Source: BJGV01 sp964196335
GTDB lineage: Bacteria > Pseudomonadota > Gammaproteobacteria > Burkholderiales > Nitrosomonadaceae
Length of the DNA: 64,000 bases
NCBI GenBank assembly: GCA_965238155.1
Contig: OZ250175.1
Location: forward strand, 1,178,001-1,242,000
Direction: 5' to 3'
Positions 18,831-27,661 of the stretch are shown here, in pieces. The stretch's first letter is position 1; every line of letters begins with the position of its first letter. The notes under the pieces are model-generated. The model worked only from the letters and a program-made list of their open reading frames with translations. It did no database searches and was not told the DNA's origin. The translations under genes and the position numbers were made by a program.

Positions 18831-18850
18831 TGGCGTCCCCAAAGGGATTC
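18831..18850 (-). repeat. Copy of the tRNA-Glu 3' end, possible old attachment site
   Basis: These 20 bases match the last 20 bases of the tRNA-Glu at 22599 (same orientation, one mismatch, A/G at the 13th base). It includes the CCA complement. Tyrosine recombinases often leave such copies at the far end of an island, so 18831-22618 may be the footprint of an inserted element. Confidence 0.65.
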
Positions 18851-19262
18851 TAAGAAAATTTCTAAGATGTCTTGACAATCAACAAGTTAAATCAGTAAAA
18901 GTGTGCTGCTGTGATACAGTAATTATTGTCTAAGTTTCGTTTTGACACTCTCAAGTGAACTAAATAGATAGCAGCCTGTCCTATTTTATTCCCAGCAATG
19001 GGGAGCACAAGTCCTCCTTAGATATATCTCCCTGTATTAATAGGGGGCCCGCTAGGCCATTTCCTAGTGTTGTTAACCGGTGAATCTCTCCAGTAGAAAA
19101 ACTGTTCCTATCCAAGTGTCCCTCTGGAGGGAGGCCACCTTCTAGAAATAATTTCGCCACAAATTTATCGAAGGGTAACCTATATACTGTCGTTAGAAGT
19201 TTCCCCCTTGGGGCCCCTTCGGGTATGAATAGTTTAGCTAGGAGAACTCGAGGTTACTAAAT

Positions 19263-19294
19263 GAACGTCCGCTTTTGGCACAAAGCAGACGTTC
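19263..19294. repeat. Palindromic repeat, copy 1
   Basis: Thirteen-base arms GAACGTCCGCTTT and AAAGCAGACGTTC around a TGGCAC loop, with one mismatch. A second copy lies at 21141 in the same orientation. Similar GTCCGCTTTTGGCACAAAGC palindromes recur in many proteobacterial genomes (from memory). An ATG overlaps it, giving a fake small protein starting MNVRFWHKAD. Confidence 0.7.
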
Positions 19295-19838
19295 AAATCT
19301 TCAGTGTGGAAGAAGTCGCTGTAGTCAAAATCGTATCACTTCAACGCTTAAATAGGTCTTCTGTAACTGGTTTTGGCTCTTATTAAGTGCGACGAACACT
19401 GATAAGGAATTGATAAAAATAGATATGTTTTTTTAGCTTTTAATCCTATAAACCAAGGGGTCTCAGGCTTTTGAATCGTTCCGGCACGGTAGTCAGTATT
19501 GTGGCGCAGAGTAGTACAGGCTAACTTTGACATTCATCACTTTAATGAGCTGTAAAGGGATCATCGGATGCCGTACCAACGAAATCTTTCATTGATACAC
19601 TGAATACTGCAAAATTTGCATCATCAATTTAAAATAAGAGAAAACGCCAAAATTGTGTTTGAGTATATCAATATTATATGTAGTCCTATTTTAGGAAAGT
19701 ATGCAAAAATCAATAATTAAGTACCTGCTGATTTTTCCTGACTATTTTATAGTCACAGTCAAATCGCTACATAATGAGGGCAACTTATTCATTCACTAAA
19801 TCGAGCCTGGTTCACTAGATACAGACTACAAAATAAGA

Positions 19839-19879
19839 CCACAGCGATAAAAGGAGTCTTAAGTCTAAAATCGCCGTGG
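19839..19879. repeat. Imperfect inverted repeat downstream of pilA
   Basis: CCACAGCGAT pairs with ATCGCCGTGG (one mismatch) across a 21-base loop that itself contains GTCTTAAGTC. It lies about 170 bases after the pilA stop. There is no following U-run on the minus strand, so a role as terminator is uncertain. Confidence 0.4.
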
Positions 19880-20050
19880 CCTGCCCTACAATAACTCTTA
19901 ATTATTTACATGCTACTTATCTGTATGCATCATATACTACACCATTTTATTTTTCAGTAATTAAACTATTATCACTGATTCAATACAAGAACACCGCGGC
20001 AGGAAAATCAAGTTACCCTGAAACCCACCGCGGCTAACCATAACTATTGG

Positions 20051-20515
20051 TTACTTACAAGCTGCAGGGCGATATCTGGGATCTGTACTAGGTACTGAGC
20101 TACCGGCCACTGTGGCAATTCCGGCGTTATCACAGAACCATTCCTGTCCGTCATTTGTCGCTAGTGCCATGGTCGCACTAGTTAGCCCTGAACTGACTCC
20201 GGCCGCCTTAAATGTTGCGACTACCTGAAAGCCGGACGTTGGGCCGGGATCCGAGACTAAAGTGTCTACATACTTCCCTGATGTAGTAGTTACAAGCAGT
20301 AAAAATTCTGATTGTGTCGGCCATGTTCCTCTGTCAGCATAGAACTCGGAAACAGGGGTTTTTACGCCACCCATCAGATTGATGGCTTCAGTAACTTGGG
20401 CACGGGCAATATAGTCCTGATAGGCCGGAATCGCCACTGCTGCCAGAATACCGATAATTGCAACCACAATCATAAGCTCTATTAAGGTAAACCCTTTTTG
20501 TATTTGCTTTCTCAT
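20051..20515 (-). CDS. pilA: Type IV major pilin PilA
   Basis: Structural subunit of type IV pili. A short basic leader ends in the prepilin peptidase site KGFTLIEL (cleavage before Phe, Glu at +5), and the hydrophobic helix MIVVAIIGILAAVAIPAYQDY follows. The C-terminus has two Cys (WFCDN and PAACK) that would form the D-loop disulfide. 154 residues is normal. Shine-Dalgarno AGAAGGAG lies before ATG. The gene stands alone, inside the islet between tRNA-Glu copies, with a sigma-54-like promoter upstream. Confidence 0.93.
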   Translation of the reverse strand: MRKQIQKGFTLIELMIVVAIIGILAAVAIPAYQDYIARAQVTEAINLMGGVKTPVSEFYADRGTWPTQSEFLLLVTTTSGKYVDTLVSDPGPTSGFQVVATFKAAGVSSGLTSATMALATNDGQEWFCDNAGIATVAGSSVPSTDPRYRPAACK

Positions 20516-20574
20516 GATAAAACTCCTTCTGTTAAAAGTTTAAGTACTAAAATCTTTCTTGCTAATTACATACA

Positions 20575-20590
20575 AGCAACTTCTATGCCA
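20575..20590 (-). promoter_or_regulatory. Sigma-54 type promoter of pilA
   Basis: On the minus strand this reads TGGCATAGAAGTTGCT, close to the -24/-12 consensus TGGCACGNNNNTTGCW with correct spacing. The -12 is about 62 bases before the pilA ATG. Many pilA genes are driven by RpoN with PilR, so position and family agree. Confidence 0.7.
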
Positions 20591-20599
20591 GCTATTAAC

Positions 20600-21371
20600 G
20601 ACCACTTTACGGGACATCTTTAGGATATTTCCACCAGAATCCGACAGAAACTGACGTTTTTTGTCATGCAGCGTTGCACGGCATGCCAGTAAGTAACATC
20701 AAAATTACAATAGAATTACTACAGAAAATACAAAAATATAAATATAATCAATAATGTAACCTGCTAAGGTATCGTCTGGGCATGCAAGTGCAGGTTCTTT
20801 CAAAATGAAGGAAATGACTATTTGGTGATAAAATTGATCTCTTGCACATCTGTTTCGTGTCAAAAGCAGATATTAGGTATGCTAAAAAAGTAGACTAGTA
20901 CAACTTTCACTTTCCAGTGCCCAGATTTGTCCAAACAGGCGAGCCAATCATGGCACCAAAATAAACTCTACTATTCAGTGCCTGGATTTATCTCCTCGGG
21001 CGAGTCATATAAGCAAGGGGTTAGCATTATAGCTAGTTCCTTTTTATTTTTAGGGTAACGCAGGAGTAACTTTAGAGCTAAATTAGATGTTCAGCTAGAA
21101 TCCTGTGTTGTGCCAATTATAATTATTTTACAGCTATTATGAATGTCCGATTTTGGCACAAAGCGAACATTCAAAGTCAGGCTATAACATCAGTACTAGA
21201 TCCTAGTTACCTCTTATATAACAGCTTAATGTCAATCTAAGGTATACCCTAACCTAACAATTCAGACCTGACAGATATATGTCAGAATAGGGTTAATATC
21301 TATATTTATTGACAATAACAATAAAGAGTCATAGAGTCTATCCAGACACTTAACTAAGGAGAGGCTTAATT
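20600..21371. other. Gene-poor region between pilA and the serine recombinase
   Basis: No gene seen. It contains a 32-base imperfect direct repeat (20915-20946 and 20976-21007, period 61, about 23 of 32 matching, both starting CAGTGCC and ending in GGCGAG plus YCA) and the second palindromic repeat. The direct repeat could be binding sites for an activator or the recombinase. Confidence 0.5.
21141..21172. repeat. Palindromic repeat, copy 2
   Basis: Arms GAATGTCCGATTT and AAAGCGAACATTC around TGGCAC. Compared with copy 1, one base pair has changed on both sides (C-G to T-A in GAAYGT/ACRTTC), so pairing was kept. This is 200 bases before the recombinase gene. Confidence 0.7.
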
Positions 21372-21950
21372 ATGAAAGGTCAGAGAGTTGGATATGTACG
21401 GGTAAGTACACTGGACCAGAATACACAGAGACAGTTAGAAGGAATTTCACTTGATAAGGTATTCACGGATAAAGCTTCTGGCAAAGATACTAATCGTCCA
21501 CAGTTACAAGCAGCTTTGAATCATGTACGCGTAGGAGATACCTTAATTGCTCACAGCATGGATAGGCTGGCTAGAAATGTAGAAGACATGCTCAGGCTTG
21601 TAAGAGAACTAAATGGTAAAGGTGTATCTGTAGAGTTTGTAAAAGAGAATATGACATTTACTGCAGGTAGTGATGACCCAAGGTCTACTCTGATGTTTAC
21701 AATGCTTAGTGCATTTAGTCAGTTTGAGCGTGCTCTTATTAAGGAACGGCAAAGAGAGGGTATAGCGCTAGCTAAGGCTAAGGGAAATGTGTACAAAGGT
21801 AGAAAGCCAGCTCTTAGTCCTGATAAAGTCACCGAACTTTGTAAACAAGTATCAGCTGGAGCAAATAAATCAAAGTTGGCAAAAGATTTTGGAATAAGTA
21901 GGGAGACGCTTTATCAGTATTTAAAGCCAGGTCGTCGAGTTGATGTATAA
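21372..21950 (+). CDS. Serine recombinase (resolvase/invertase family)
   Basis: Site-specific recombinase cutting through a 5'-phosphoserine. The N-terminal catalytic domain reads VGYVRVSTLDQNTQRQ with the nucleophile Ser at about residue 12, then IAHSMDRLARN, and FSQFERALIKERQREGIALAKAKG leads into a C-terminal helix-turn-helix (NKSKLAKDFGISRETLYQYLK). 192 residues is the usual size for Tn3-type resolvases or DNA invertases. Shine-Dalgarno AAGGAGAGG precedes ATG. No transposase is beside it; the SGNH-like gene follows after 42 bases. Confidence 0.9.
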   Translation: MKGQRVGYVRVSTLDQNTQRQLEGISLDKVFTDKASGKDTNRPQLQAALNHVRVGDTLIAHSMDRLARNVEDMLRLVRELNGKGVSVEFVKENMTFTAGSDDPRSTLMFTMLSAFSQFERALIKERQREGIALAKAKGNVYKGRKPALSPDKVTELCKQVSAGANKSKLAKDFGISRETLYQYLKPGRRVDV

Positions 21951-21992
21951 ATTAGTTGTATTACGTAGCATGTGGAAGATAGGGAGGTAAAC

Positions 21993-22496
21993 GTGGACAT
22001 TTTAGATATTGAAGAGCAAGCAATTAAAAACGGTCAAGCACAAGCTAACAATTTATTAGAAAAACGAAGAGGAGTTCGAAAACGCATTAAGAAATCTGTG
22101 AGTGCTGGGGTAATAGTTGCTGAAGGTGATTCTTTGTTTGACTATCCTGGCAAAGACATTCTTGATGAACTAGATGACGAGTATTTGTATGATGTTGAGA
22201 GAGTATCGGGCGCTGGAGATCGAATCGAAGATATGGCATATGACAATGGACAGTTGGAAGACTTTATAAGAAAAATTGAGAAAGTAGCTCGCTCTGGTCG
22301 TGTTCCTAAGGCAGTATTATTGTCAGGTGGAGGTAATGATACTACGGGAGACATATTCAAAGATTTCTTAAATCATGCGAATTCTCCAAATCGTGGATTA
22401 AATGAGAAAATGGTTCATGAGTTTGTTGATGTACGCATTAAAGTTGCTTATGCACAAATTATAAGTGCCGTTGCGGTTAAATATGTGAATTTGTGA
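21993..22496 (+). CDS. SGNH/GDSL hydrolase-like protein, C-terminally truncated
   Basis: The sequence has a GDSL block VIVAEGDSLFDYPG and a block III SGGGND, as in SGNH esterases, but ends at VKYVNL before the C-terminal Asp-x-x-His that completes the triad. It therefore seems cut short, about 100 bases before tRNA-Glu. I start at the GTG at 21993, which has an AGGGAGGT Shine-Dalgarno 5 bases upstream; an earlier GTG at 21972 has none. No signal peptide. Probably a cargo remnant of the islet. Confidence 0.65.
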   Translation: MDILDIEEQAIKNGQAQANNLLEKRRGVRKRIKKSVSAGVIVAEGDSLFDYPGKDILDELDDEYLYDVERVSGAGDRIEDMAYDNGQLEDFIRKIEKVARSGRVPKAVLLSGGGNDTTGDIFKDFLNHANSPNRGLNEKMVHEFVDVRIKVAYAQIISAVAVKYVNL

Positions 22497-22598
22497 AGGC
22501 AAGGCCATACTCCAAGTGTAACAGTTATGCGATACACTTAGAAATTTAACCTATTGATTTACCCGAACATTATGTTTATTCAGGTAATTAAATTGTCT

Positions 22599-22674
22599 TG
22601 GCGTCCCCAAGGGGATTCGAACCCCTGTACCCACCGTGAAAGGGTGGTGTCCTAGGCCTCTAGACGATGGGGAC
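22599..22674 (-). tRNA. tRNA-Glu (anticodon UUC)
   Basis: A 76-base cloverleaf with encoded CCA. Anticodon loop is CTTTCAC, giving UUC. Its last 20 bases recur at 18831, suggesting use as an integration site. It lies 34 bases from tRNA-Ala and next to gltX, whose product charges it. Confidence 0.96.
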
Positions 22675-22708
22675 AAAAATCATATTATAACTACCCAGTC
22701 ATAGTATT

Positions 22709-22784
<76 letters not shown>

Positions 22785-22835
22785 ACGAAAAGAAGGCGAA
22801 TTATACTGAGGGGTTCTTTCAAAGTAAAGCCAAGG

Positions 22836-24227
22836 TCAGGTAGGAAAGTTGGTTATTTGGCTACTCATACGTTCAACTGTTTCTTTCCTACCAAGTAATT
22901 CCAGCACTAAATCAATAGAAGGTGTTTGTGTTTCACCAGTTACCATGACTCTTAATGGCATTGCTATTTTTGGTAATTTCATATTATAACCAGTGGCAGC
23001 TCCTTTAATTTCATCATGAATTGTTTTGCGGTCCCATGAAATCCGGGAAAATTTTGATATTAAATTCTCCATTACCGGTTTTATCTCAGCGCTATAATAT
23101 TGTTTCTTAGCCTTCATTGCGGGCTCTATTCGTGTAAAGAAAATTGCTGATTTATCAGCAAGTTCTGTAATAGTTATAACCCTTTCCTTTAAGATGCTTG
23201 TTGTCCTTTGTAAATCTGGTCCGACTGAGATATCGCAACCTTTTTTCTCTAGTAAAGGCTTGATCTGATCTGCCAAGAAAGCATTATCTGCTGTTTTAAG
23301 ATAGTGTTGGTTGATCCAGCGTAATTTTTCTAAGTTAAATTTTGCCGGTGAGCGATTAACAGAGGTCAGATCAAACCAATTAATGAATTGGTCCCGGCTA
23401 AATATTTCTTCATCACCATGAGACCAGCCAAGCCGTACTAAATAATTAATTAAAGCTTCAGGTAAATAACCGTCATCACAGTATTGCATTACTGAGACTG
23501 CTCCATGTCGCTTGGAAAGACGTTCTCCATCGGTTCCCAATATTATCGGTACATGCGCATATTGAGGTAGATGTTCTCCAAGTGCTTTAAGAATATTTAT
23601 TTGACGCGGGGTATTATTAACGTGATCATCACCGCGAATTACATGGCTGATGTTCATATCAAGGTCATCTAAAACTACACCAAAATTATAAGTTGGAACC
23701 CCGTCAGCACGTAATAACACCAGATCATCTAGTTCGCTATTATCTATGATAATTGGGCCTTTTACTAAATCATTAAAAGCCACATCACCACTCGTAGGAT
23801 TTTTGAAGCGTATTACTGGTTTTATCCCGGGTGGGGGAGTCTTTTTAGAATCACGCCAGCGACCATCGTATCTTGGTTTGAGACCAGCAGCACGTTGCTG
23901 TTCGCGTAACGTATCCAATTCTTCTTTGCTGGCATAGCAGTAATATGCATTTCCTGAATGTAGTAATTGTTCTGCGACGTCATGGTACCGTGCTAATCTC
24001 TGCATTTGATAAAAAGGTCCTTCATCATAATCAAGTCCTAGCCAGGCCATACTATCTAGAATTGTCTGCGTAGATTGTTTGGTGGAACGTTCAAGATCTG
24101 TATCTTCAATTCTCAGTATAAATTTACCGCCATGCCTGCGAGCATAAGCCCAGGAAAATAATGCAGTACGAGCACCACCGAGATGAAGGTAGCCAGTGGG
24201 GCTGGGAGCGAAACGGGTACGGATCAT
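22836..24227 (-). CDS. gltX: Glutamyl-tRNA synthetase
   Basis: Class I synthetase charging tRNA-Glu. HIGH-like motif PSPTGYLHLGG and KMSKS-like LSKRHG are present, with the anticodon-binding helical domain at the end. The start is taken at the ATG giving MIRTRFAPSP; an ATG 12 bases earlier adds MIFN. 463 residues fits a bacterial enzyme. Downstream are tRNA-Ala and tRNA-Glu on the same strand. Confidence 0.96.
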   Translation of the reverse strand: MIRTRFAPSPTGYLHLGGARTALFSWAYARRHGGKFILRIEDTDLERSTKQSTQTILDSMAWLGLDYDEGPFYQMQRLARYHDVAEQLLHSGNAYYCYASKEELDTLREQQRAAGLKPRYDGRWRDSKKTPPPGIKPVIRFKNPTSGDVAFNDLVKGPIIIDNSELDDLVLLRADGVPTYNFGVVLDDLDMNISHVIRGDDHVNNTPRQINILKALGEHLPQYAHVPIILGTDGERLSKRHGAVSVMQYCDDGYLPEALINYLVRLGWSHGDEEIFSRDQFINWFDLTSVNRSPAKFNLEKLRWINQHYLKTADNAFLADQIKPLLEKKGCDISVGPDLQRTTSILKERVITITELADKSAIFFTRIEPAMKAKKQYYSAEIKPVMENLISKFSRISWDRKTIHDEIKGAATGYNMKLPKIAMPLRVMVTGETQTPSIDLVLELLGRKETVERMSSQITNFPT

Positions 24228-24360
24228 ATTAAATATCAATTGCTACTAGTTGAAAAGATTTCCATTTTACGTGATTCTTCTTCGCAATACATTTCTTCCT
24301 GGTTTCTTGGCCAGTGCGTTGACCAGCTTGGATGACTTATGCTCTAATTGCGTCTTTTTC

Positions 24361-24435
24361 AGGCGGTTAACTCAGTGGTAGAGTGCCACCTTCACACGGT
24401 GGAAGTCACTGGTTCGACCCCAGTACCGCCTACCA
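24361..24435 (+). tRNA. tRNA-Val (anticodon CAC)
   Basis: A 75-base cloverleaf with encoded CCA; anticodon loop TTCACAC gives CAC. It stands alone between gltX and dnaQ on the opposite strand to both. Confidence 0.93.
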
Positions 24436-24585
24436 TTTCACAGAATAAAGCGTACTAAAGTATTTAAATTGCCGGAATTTAAATATTTTACCAGGAAAGC
24501 CTAAAATTCTGATATGGGCTGTGGGTTATTCAAATTTCGAATAACTCGAAAAATAATATGAAGTAAATAGGTATTCCTGCATCAC

Positions 24586-25290
24586 TCATTTTATTGTGCC
24601 GGATTCAATATGTTTCCATAAACATGCACCTTTACTTTCACGATCTATCGCTTCCAGTTGCTGTGTATGTAACTCCAACTCTTCAGCATTAGCCGGAAAA
24701 GAAATTAACTCTATATCATGTGGATTGATGTTTATATCAGGTTGAGGAGAAGATATTTCCATTACCAGGCTTTCTTGTCCACGTGTCATTGAAAGGTATA
24801 CATCAGCTAATAATTCAGCGTCAAGCAAAGCTCCATGTAAAACACGCTTGGAATTATTTATTTGATAGCGTTCACACAGAGCATCGAGATTGTTTCTTTT
24901 GCCAGGGTGTAATTCTTTTGCTATTTTTAGTGTATCGGTAATTGAATGACAATAGTTCTCTAATGGTTGTAATTCTGCTAAACCTAACTCATTATTAAGA
25001 AAACCAACATCAAATGGTGCATTGTGCATAATGAGTTCCGTATCATCAATGAATTCAAGTAGTTCATTGGTAATTTCGAGAAATTTTTGTTTGTCCTGAA
25101 GAAACTCGTTAGTTAGTCCATGTACTTGCAATGCGCCTGCTTCAACTTCACGTTCTGGATTTAGGTAATGGTGTAAACGACGTCCTGTCAACCTCCGATT
25201 AAGCATTTCTACTGCTGCTATTTCAATAATACGGTGCCCTAGTTTAGATTCAAGGCCAGTAGTTTCAGTATCAAGAAAAACTTGTCTCAT
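24586..25290 (-). CDS. dnaQ: DNA polymerase III epsilon subunit
   Basis: 3'-5' proofreading exonuclease of the replicative polymerase. Exo I LDTETTG, Exo II HNAPFDVGFL and Exo III HGALLDAELLADVYL carry the catalytic acidic residues. The C-terminal tail after residue 185 would bind the alpha subunit. 234 residues is normal. In many proteobacteria dnaQ is next to rnhA; here about 4 kb (a UbiA/HAD/GtrA/GT39 cluster) separates them. Confidence 0.94.
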   Translation of the reverse strand: MRQVFLDTETTGLESKLGHRIIEIAAVEMLNRRLTGRRLHHYLNPEREVEAGALQVHGLTNEFLQDKQKFLEITNELLEFIDDTELIMHNAPFDVGFLNNELGLAELQPLENYCHSITDTLKIAKELHPGKRNNLDALCERYQINNSKRVLHGALLDAELLADVYLSMTRGQESLVMEISSPQPDININPHDIELISFPANAEELELHTQQLEAIDRESKGACLWKHIESGTIK

Positions 25291-25361
25291 AAAAGCTTCT
25301 GATTAATAAATTTATAAAAGATAATTACTAAAAATAATTATCTGAAAATAAGCTAAAGAAA

Positions 25362-26024
25362 CTATTTTTCGATAATTTCAATATTGTTATCCAAAGCAAT
25401 TATTCTCATTCTTTTTGTCGGGTAAACAGCATAAGCTTTATCAGCATAATTCATAATTGGCCAGTCAGACGCGTGATCACTATACACAGATATTTCGCCG
25501 GAAATATTATGTTTTCTCATATATGACTTTACCCGGGCTAATTTTTCCAGGCCATAACAGTTATTACCATCAAGCTCACCTGTAAGACAGTCATCTTGCC
25601 ATAATGCATTTGTACAGATTAAATGATTAATTGAAAACCAATTTTGAATATCCGGTACATAAATATCAAGGCTTGCTGTAGACAGTAATATAATATCACC
25701 AGCATTCTGCCTTTTTTTTAATATGGTAACAATATCTTCTCTTAGGCCTTCAGTAAAAAGCTTATCTAAAAATATTTTATTCCAGTCTAATATATTCTTT
25801 TTGGTTTCACCACCTAAAATAATTTTTAGAAAAATAGTTTTTAGCCATTGATTGTCATGTATTTTAAGATAAAACATTACAACAGCAAAAGGCAGGATTG
25901 ATGCTTTTAACCATCGTTTTGGATTGCGCTTTAAGAACCCAATTAAGTAAGGCAGATAAGTGTCAGATTTAGTAAGGGTGCCATCAAGATCAAATATTGA
26001 AATCTTTTTAGAATTTTCATTCAT
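25362..26024 (-). CDS. HAD-family (type IB) phosphatase
   Basis: Motif I is IFDLDGTLTKSDTY with the nucleophilic Asp, motif II is LLSTASLDIY, and motif III/IV reads SVYSDHASDWPIMNYADKAYAV. Size 220. Serine-phosphatase-like HADs beside UbiA genes dephosphorylate polyprenyl-phosphoribose 5-phosphate in mycobacteria (Rv3807c is the proposed case), so the context suggests that role. Its first codons overlap the GtrA gene by 4 bases. Confidence 0.8.
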   Translation of the reverse strand: MNENSKKISIFDLDGTLTKSDTYLPYLIGFLKRNPKRWLKASILPFAVVMFYLKIHDNQWLKTIFLKIILGGETKKNILDWNKIFLDKLFTEGLREDIVTILKKRQNAGDIILLSTASLDIYVPDIQNWFSINHLICTNALWQDDCLTGELDGNNCYGLEKLARVKSYMRKHNISGEISVYSDHASDWPIMNYADKAYAVYPTKRMRIIALDNNIEIIEK

Positions 26025-26404
26025 GAGGTTTTCATAAATGTATATGTTGAATTAATAATATAATTACAGATAAATACGAATCCAATCACTATGATTTGAG
26101 CAAGAATGTATTGAATGCTGGTATAGGTTACAAGTCCCCAGAACATAGTCATGTTAATTAATTGCATTATTGATGTGACAAATACATACCGCTTAAAAAA
26201 TATAGCATGCCCTCCGCTTTTCTTAAATACGAACCTATGTTGCATACTGTAATTCAAAATTGAAGCAATACAAAAACCGATTAAAGATGAAAATGTTTTA
26301 GGAAGAGAGAGAAGTTCTACTCCAATCCAGAGAAGAATTAAACAAGTAAGCACCGATAAACTACCGGAAATTACATATTTAATAAATTGTTTGATATCAG
26401 TCAA
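26021..26404 (-). CDS. GtrA-family four-helix membrane protein
   Basis: 127 residues with four hydrophobic helices; the first includes YVISGSLSVLTCLILLWIG, and NYSMQHRFVFK follows the second. GtrA proteins are small membrane factors tied to moving or using polyprenyl-linked sugars. It overlaps the UbiA gene by 8 bases at its start and the HAD gene by 4 at its end, so the three are translated together. Confidence 0.82.
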   Translation of the reverse strand: MTDIKQFIKYVISGSLSVLTCLILLWIGVELLSLPKTFSSLIGFCIASILNYSMQHRFVFKKSGGHAIFFKRYVFVTSIMQLINMTMFWGLVTYTSIQYILAQIIVIGFVFICNYIINSTYTFMKTS

Positions 26405-27374
26405 GGACTATCGGATTAATTAATATATCAAGCCATGGTAAATCTATGAAGAATACCGTTGTAACTAATATGCCCAGAAATGCTAAATAGACCATAAATC
26501 TACGCTCTTGATATAATTTCTCTGGTCTTTGTGTAACTGAATCTTCACGCATACCAATCGCCATATACCACACAAACAATAATGCAAGAAATGGAACAGT
26601 GAGAAGAAACTCTACTTTATACTTAATTAAAAATACACCAAAGAAAAAAGCTGATGTTAGTGCATAAAAGAATGCTGATAACATGAGCGTATCTTCTGTA
26701 TAGAACTTAAATGATCTTCTGTATAACCCTGCTTTTTCAGCATCGCCAATATAGCGAAACTCAGAATATCTTTTTATGGCCATTAGAAAGGCTCCTCCCA
26801 TCCAATAAGCGAGTAAAACAGAAGACGGGGGAATTACATTGCTTACTACAGCTGCCCAACCAAGCATTAATCTAAGAGGGTTATTAATCGATTCAGATAA
26901 TACGTCCAAATATATACGATCTTTTGTCCGAAAGGGTCTTACATTATATAAAACTCCCATAACCAGCAATGCGAGCGAATAGAGAAAGAAATGCATCCCA
27001 AGTAAGTTGGCCAGACTAAGGCCAAGAATGGATAAGATAATCCATTGGGAATATACCCAAAATGAGCTTAAATTACCTGACACAGAAGGCCGGTTATGTT
27101 TTACCGGATGAAACTTATCATATTCGGCGTCCAGCCATTCATTAATTGTATAGTTTGCAGATGCTATTAAACATGTTGATATTACAGCCCAAAATATGTT
27201 AATCAAGACATCCTGATTAACAGGGGTACTGCTCATAGTTAAAGCAAGAGCAGTACCTGGCAACATAAAAATATTTTTGAACCAATGATCAGGCCTTGCT
27301 ATTGCTATATAGTTTTTGAGAGTTTCCATCCTGGTATCTACCATTTGGGTACTTGTTGTTACATTATCACTCAT
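26397..27374 (-). CDS. UbiA-family prenyltransferase (phosphoribose-transferase type)
   Basis: About eight hydrophobic helices. The first Asp-rich motif reads NYTINEWLDAEYDKFHP and the second is near YLDVLSESINNPLRLMLGW. The layout (PDHWFKN near the start, YNVRPFRTKDR, and a cluster with HAD and GtrA genes) fits the subgroup that transfers PRPP to decaprenyl phosphate, rather than the UbiA used for ubiquinone. 325 residues. The assignment to the phosphoribose subgroup is inference. Confidence 0.75.
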   Translation of the reverse strand: MSDNVTTSTQMVDTRMETLKNYIAIARPDHWFKNIFMLPGTALALTMSSTPVNQDVLINIFWAVISTCLIASANYTINEWLDAEYDKFHPVKHNRPSVSGNLSSFWVYSQWIILSILGLSLANLLGMHFFLYSLALLVMGVLYNVRPFRTKDRIYLDVLSESINNPLRLMLGWAAVVSNVIPPSSVLLAYWMGGAFLMAIKRYSEFRYIGDAEKAGLYRRSFKFYTEDTLMLSAFFYALTSAFFFGVFLIKYKVEFLLTVPFLALLFVWYMAIGMREDSVTQRPEKLYQERRFMVYLAFLGILVTTVFFIDLPWLDILINPIVLD

Positions 27375-27661
27375 AATTGTTAAATCCCTGATAAGTATCC
27401 CTATTACATTACTTAAGCCAACTAATTAATTCTGTAATAAAAGTCACATTAACAGTCATCTTATTAATTCTTTGAGTATATTTAAATAGCTCTGGAGTAA
27501 GGCTAATTAAAAAAACTAGTCAATAGAGCTCCATAAATATGAAGCAGATCACAGGGCAGGATGATAAACTTACAAATAAAAATTAATACCTTATCTCAAC
27601 CCGAAACTGCTATTAACTAATGAGCTATGCGTCCTGATAAGGTGATTACTGTTTAGTTTGA

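Larger units (their letters stand above)
18722..20050. other. Gene-poor region between bamD and pilA
   Basis: About 1.3 kb without a convincing gene. It holds a copy of the tRNA-Glu 3' end (18831-18850), one palindromic repeat (19263-19294), and imperfect inverted repeats (CCACAGCGAT/ATCGCCGTGG at 19839-19879; CCGCGG pairs at 19994-20033). Several short hairpins are GC-rich compared with the surroundings, for example around 19040-19220. No recognised RNA family was found by eye. This could be decayed mobile DNA. Confidence 0.6.

Noticed and set aside
18892..19008. Minus-strand 38-codon ORF with AAGGAGGA before a GTG
   Set aside because: Good ribosome site but no recognisable sequence and no neighbour support.
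19261..19386. Small ORF starting MNVRFWHKAD with a Shine-Dalgarno-like AGGAG upstream
   Set aside because: It is the translation of a palindromic repeat; the second copy at 21140 gives a similar fake start. Such frames are a known source of false genes.
20680..20700. TGGCATGCCGTGCA as a sigma-54 site upstream of pilA
   Set aside because: Spacing between GG and GC is two bases too short; the site at 20575 fits better.
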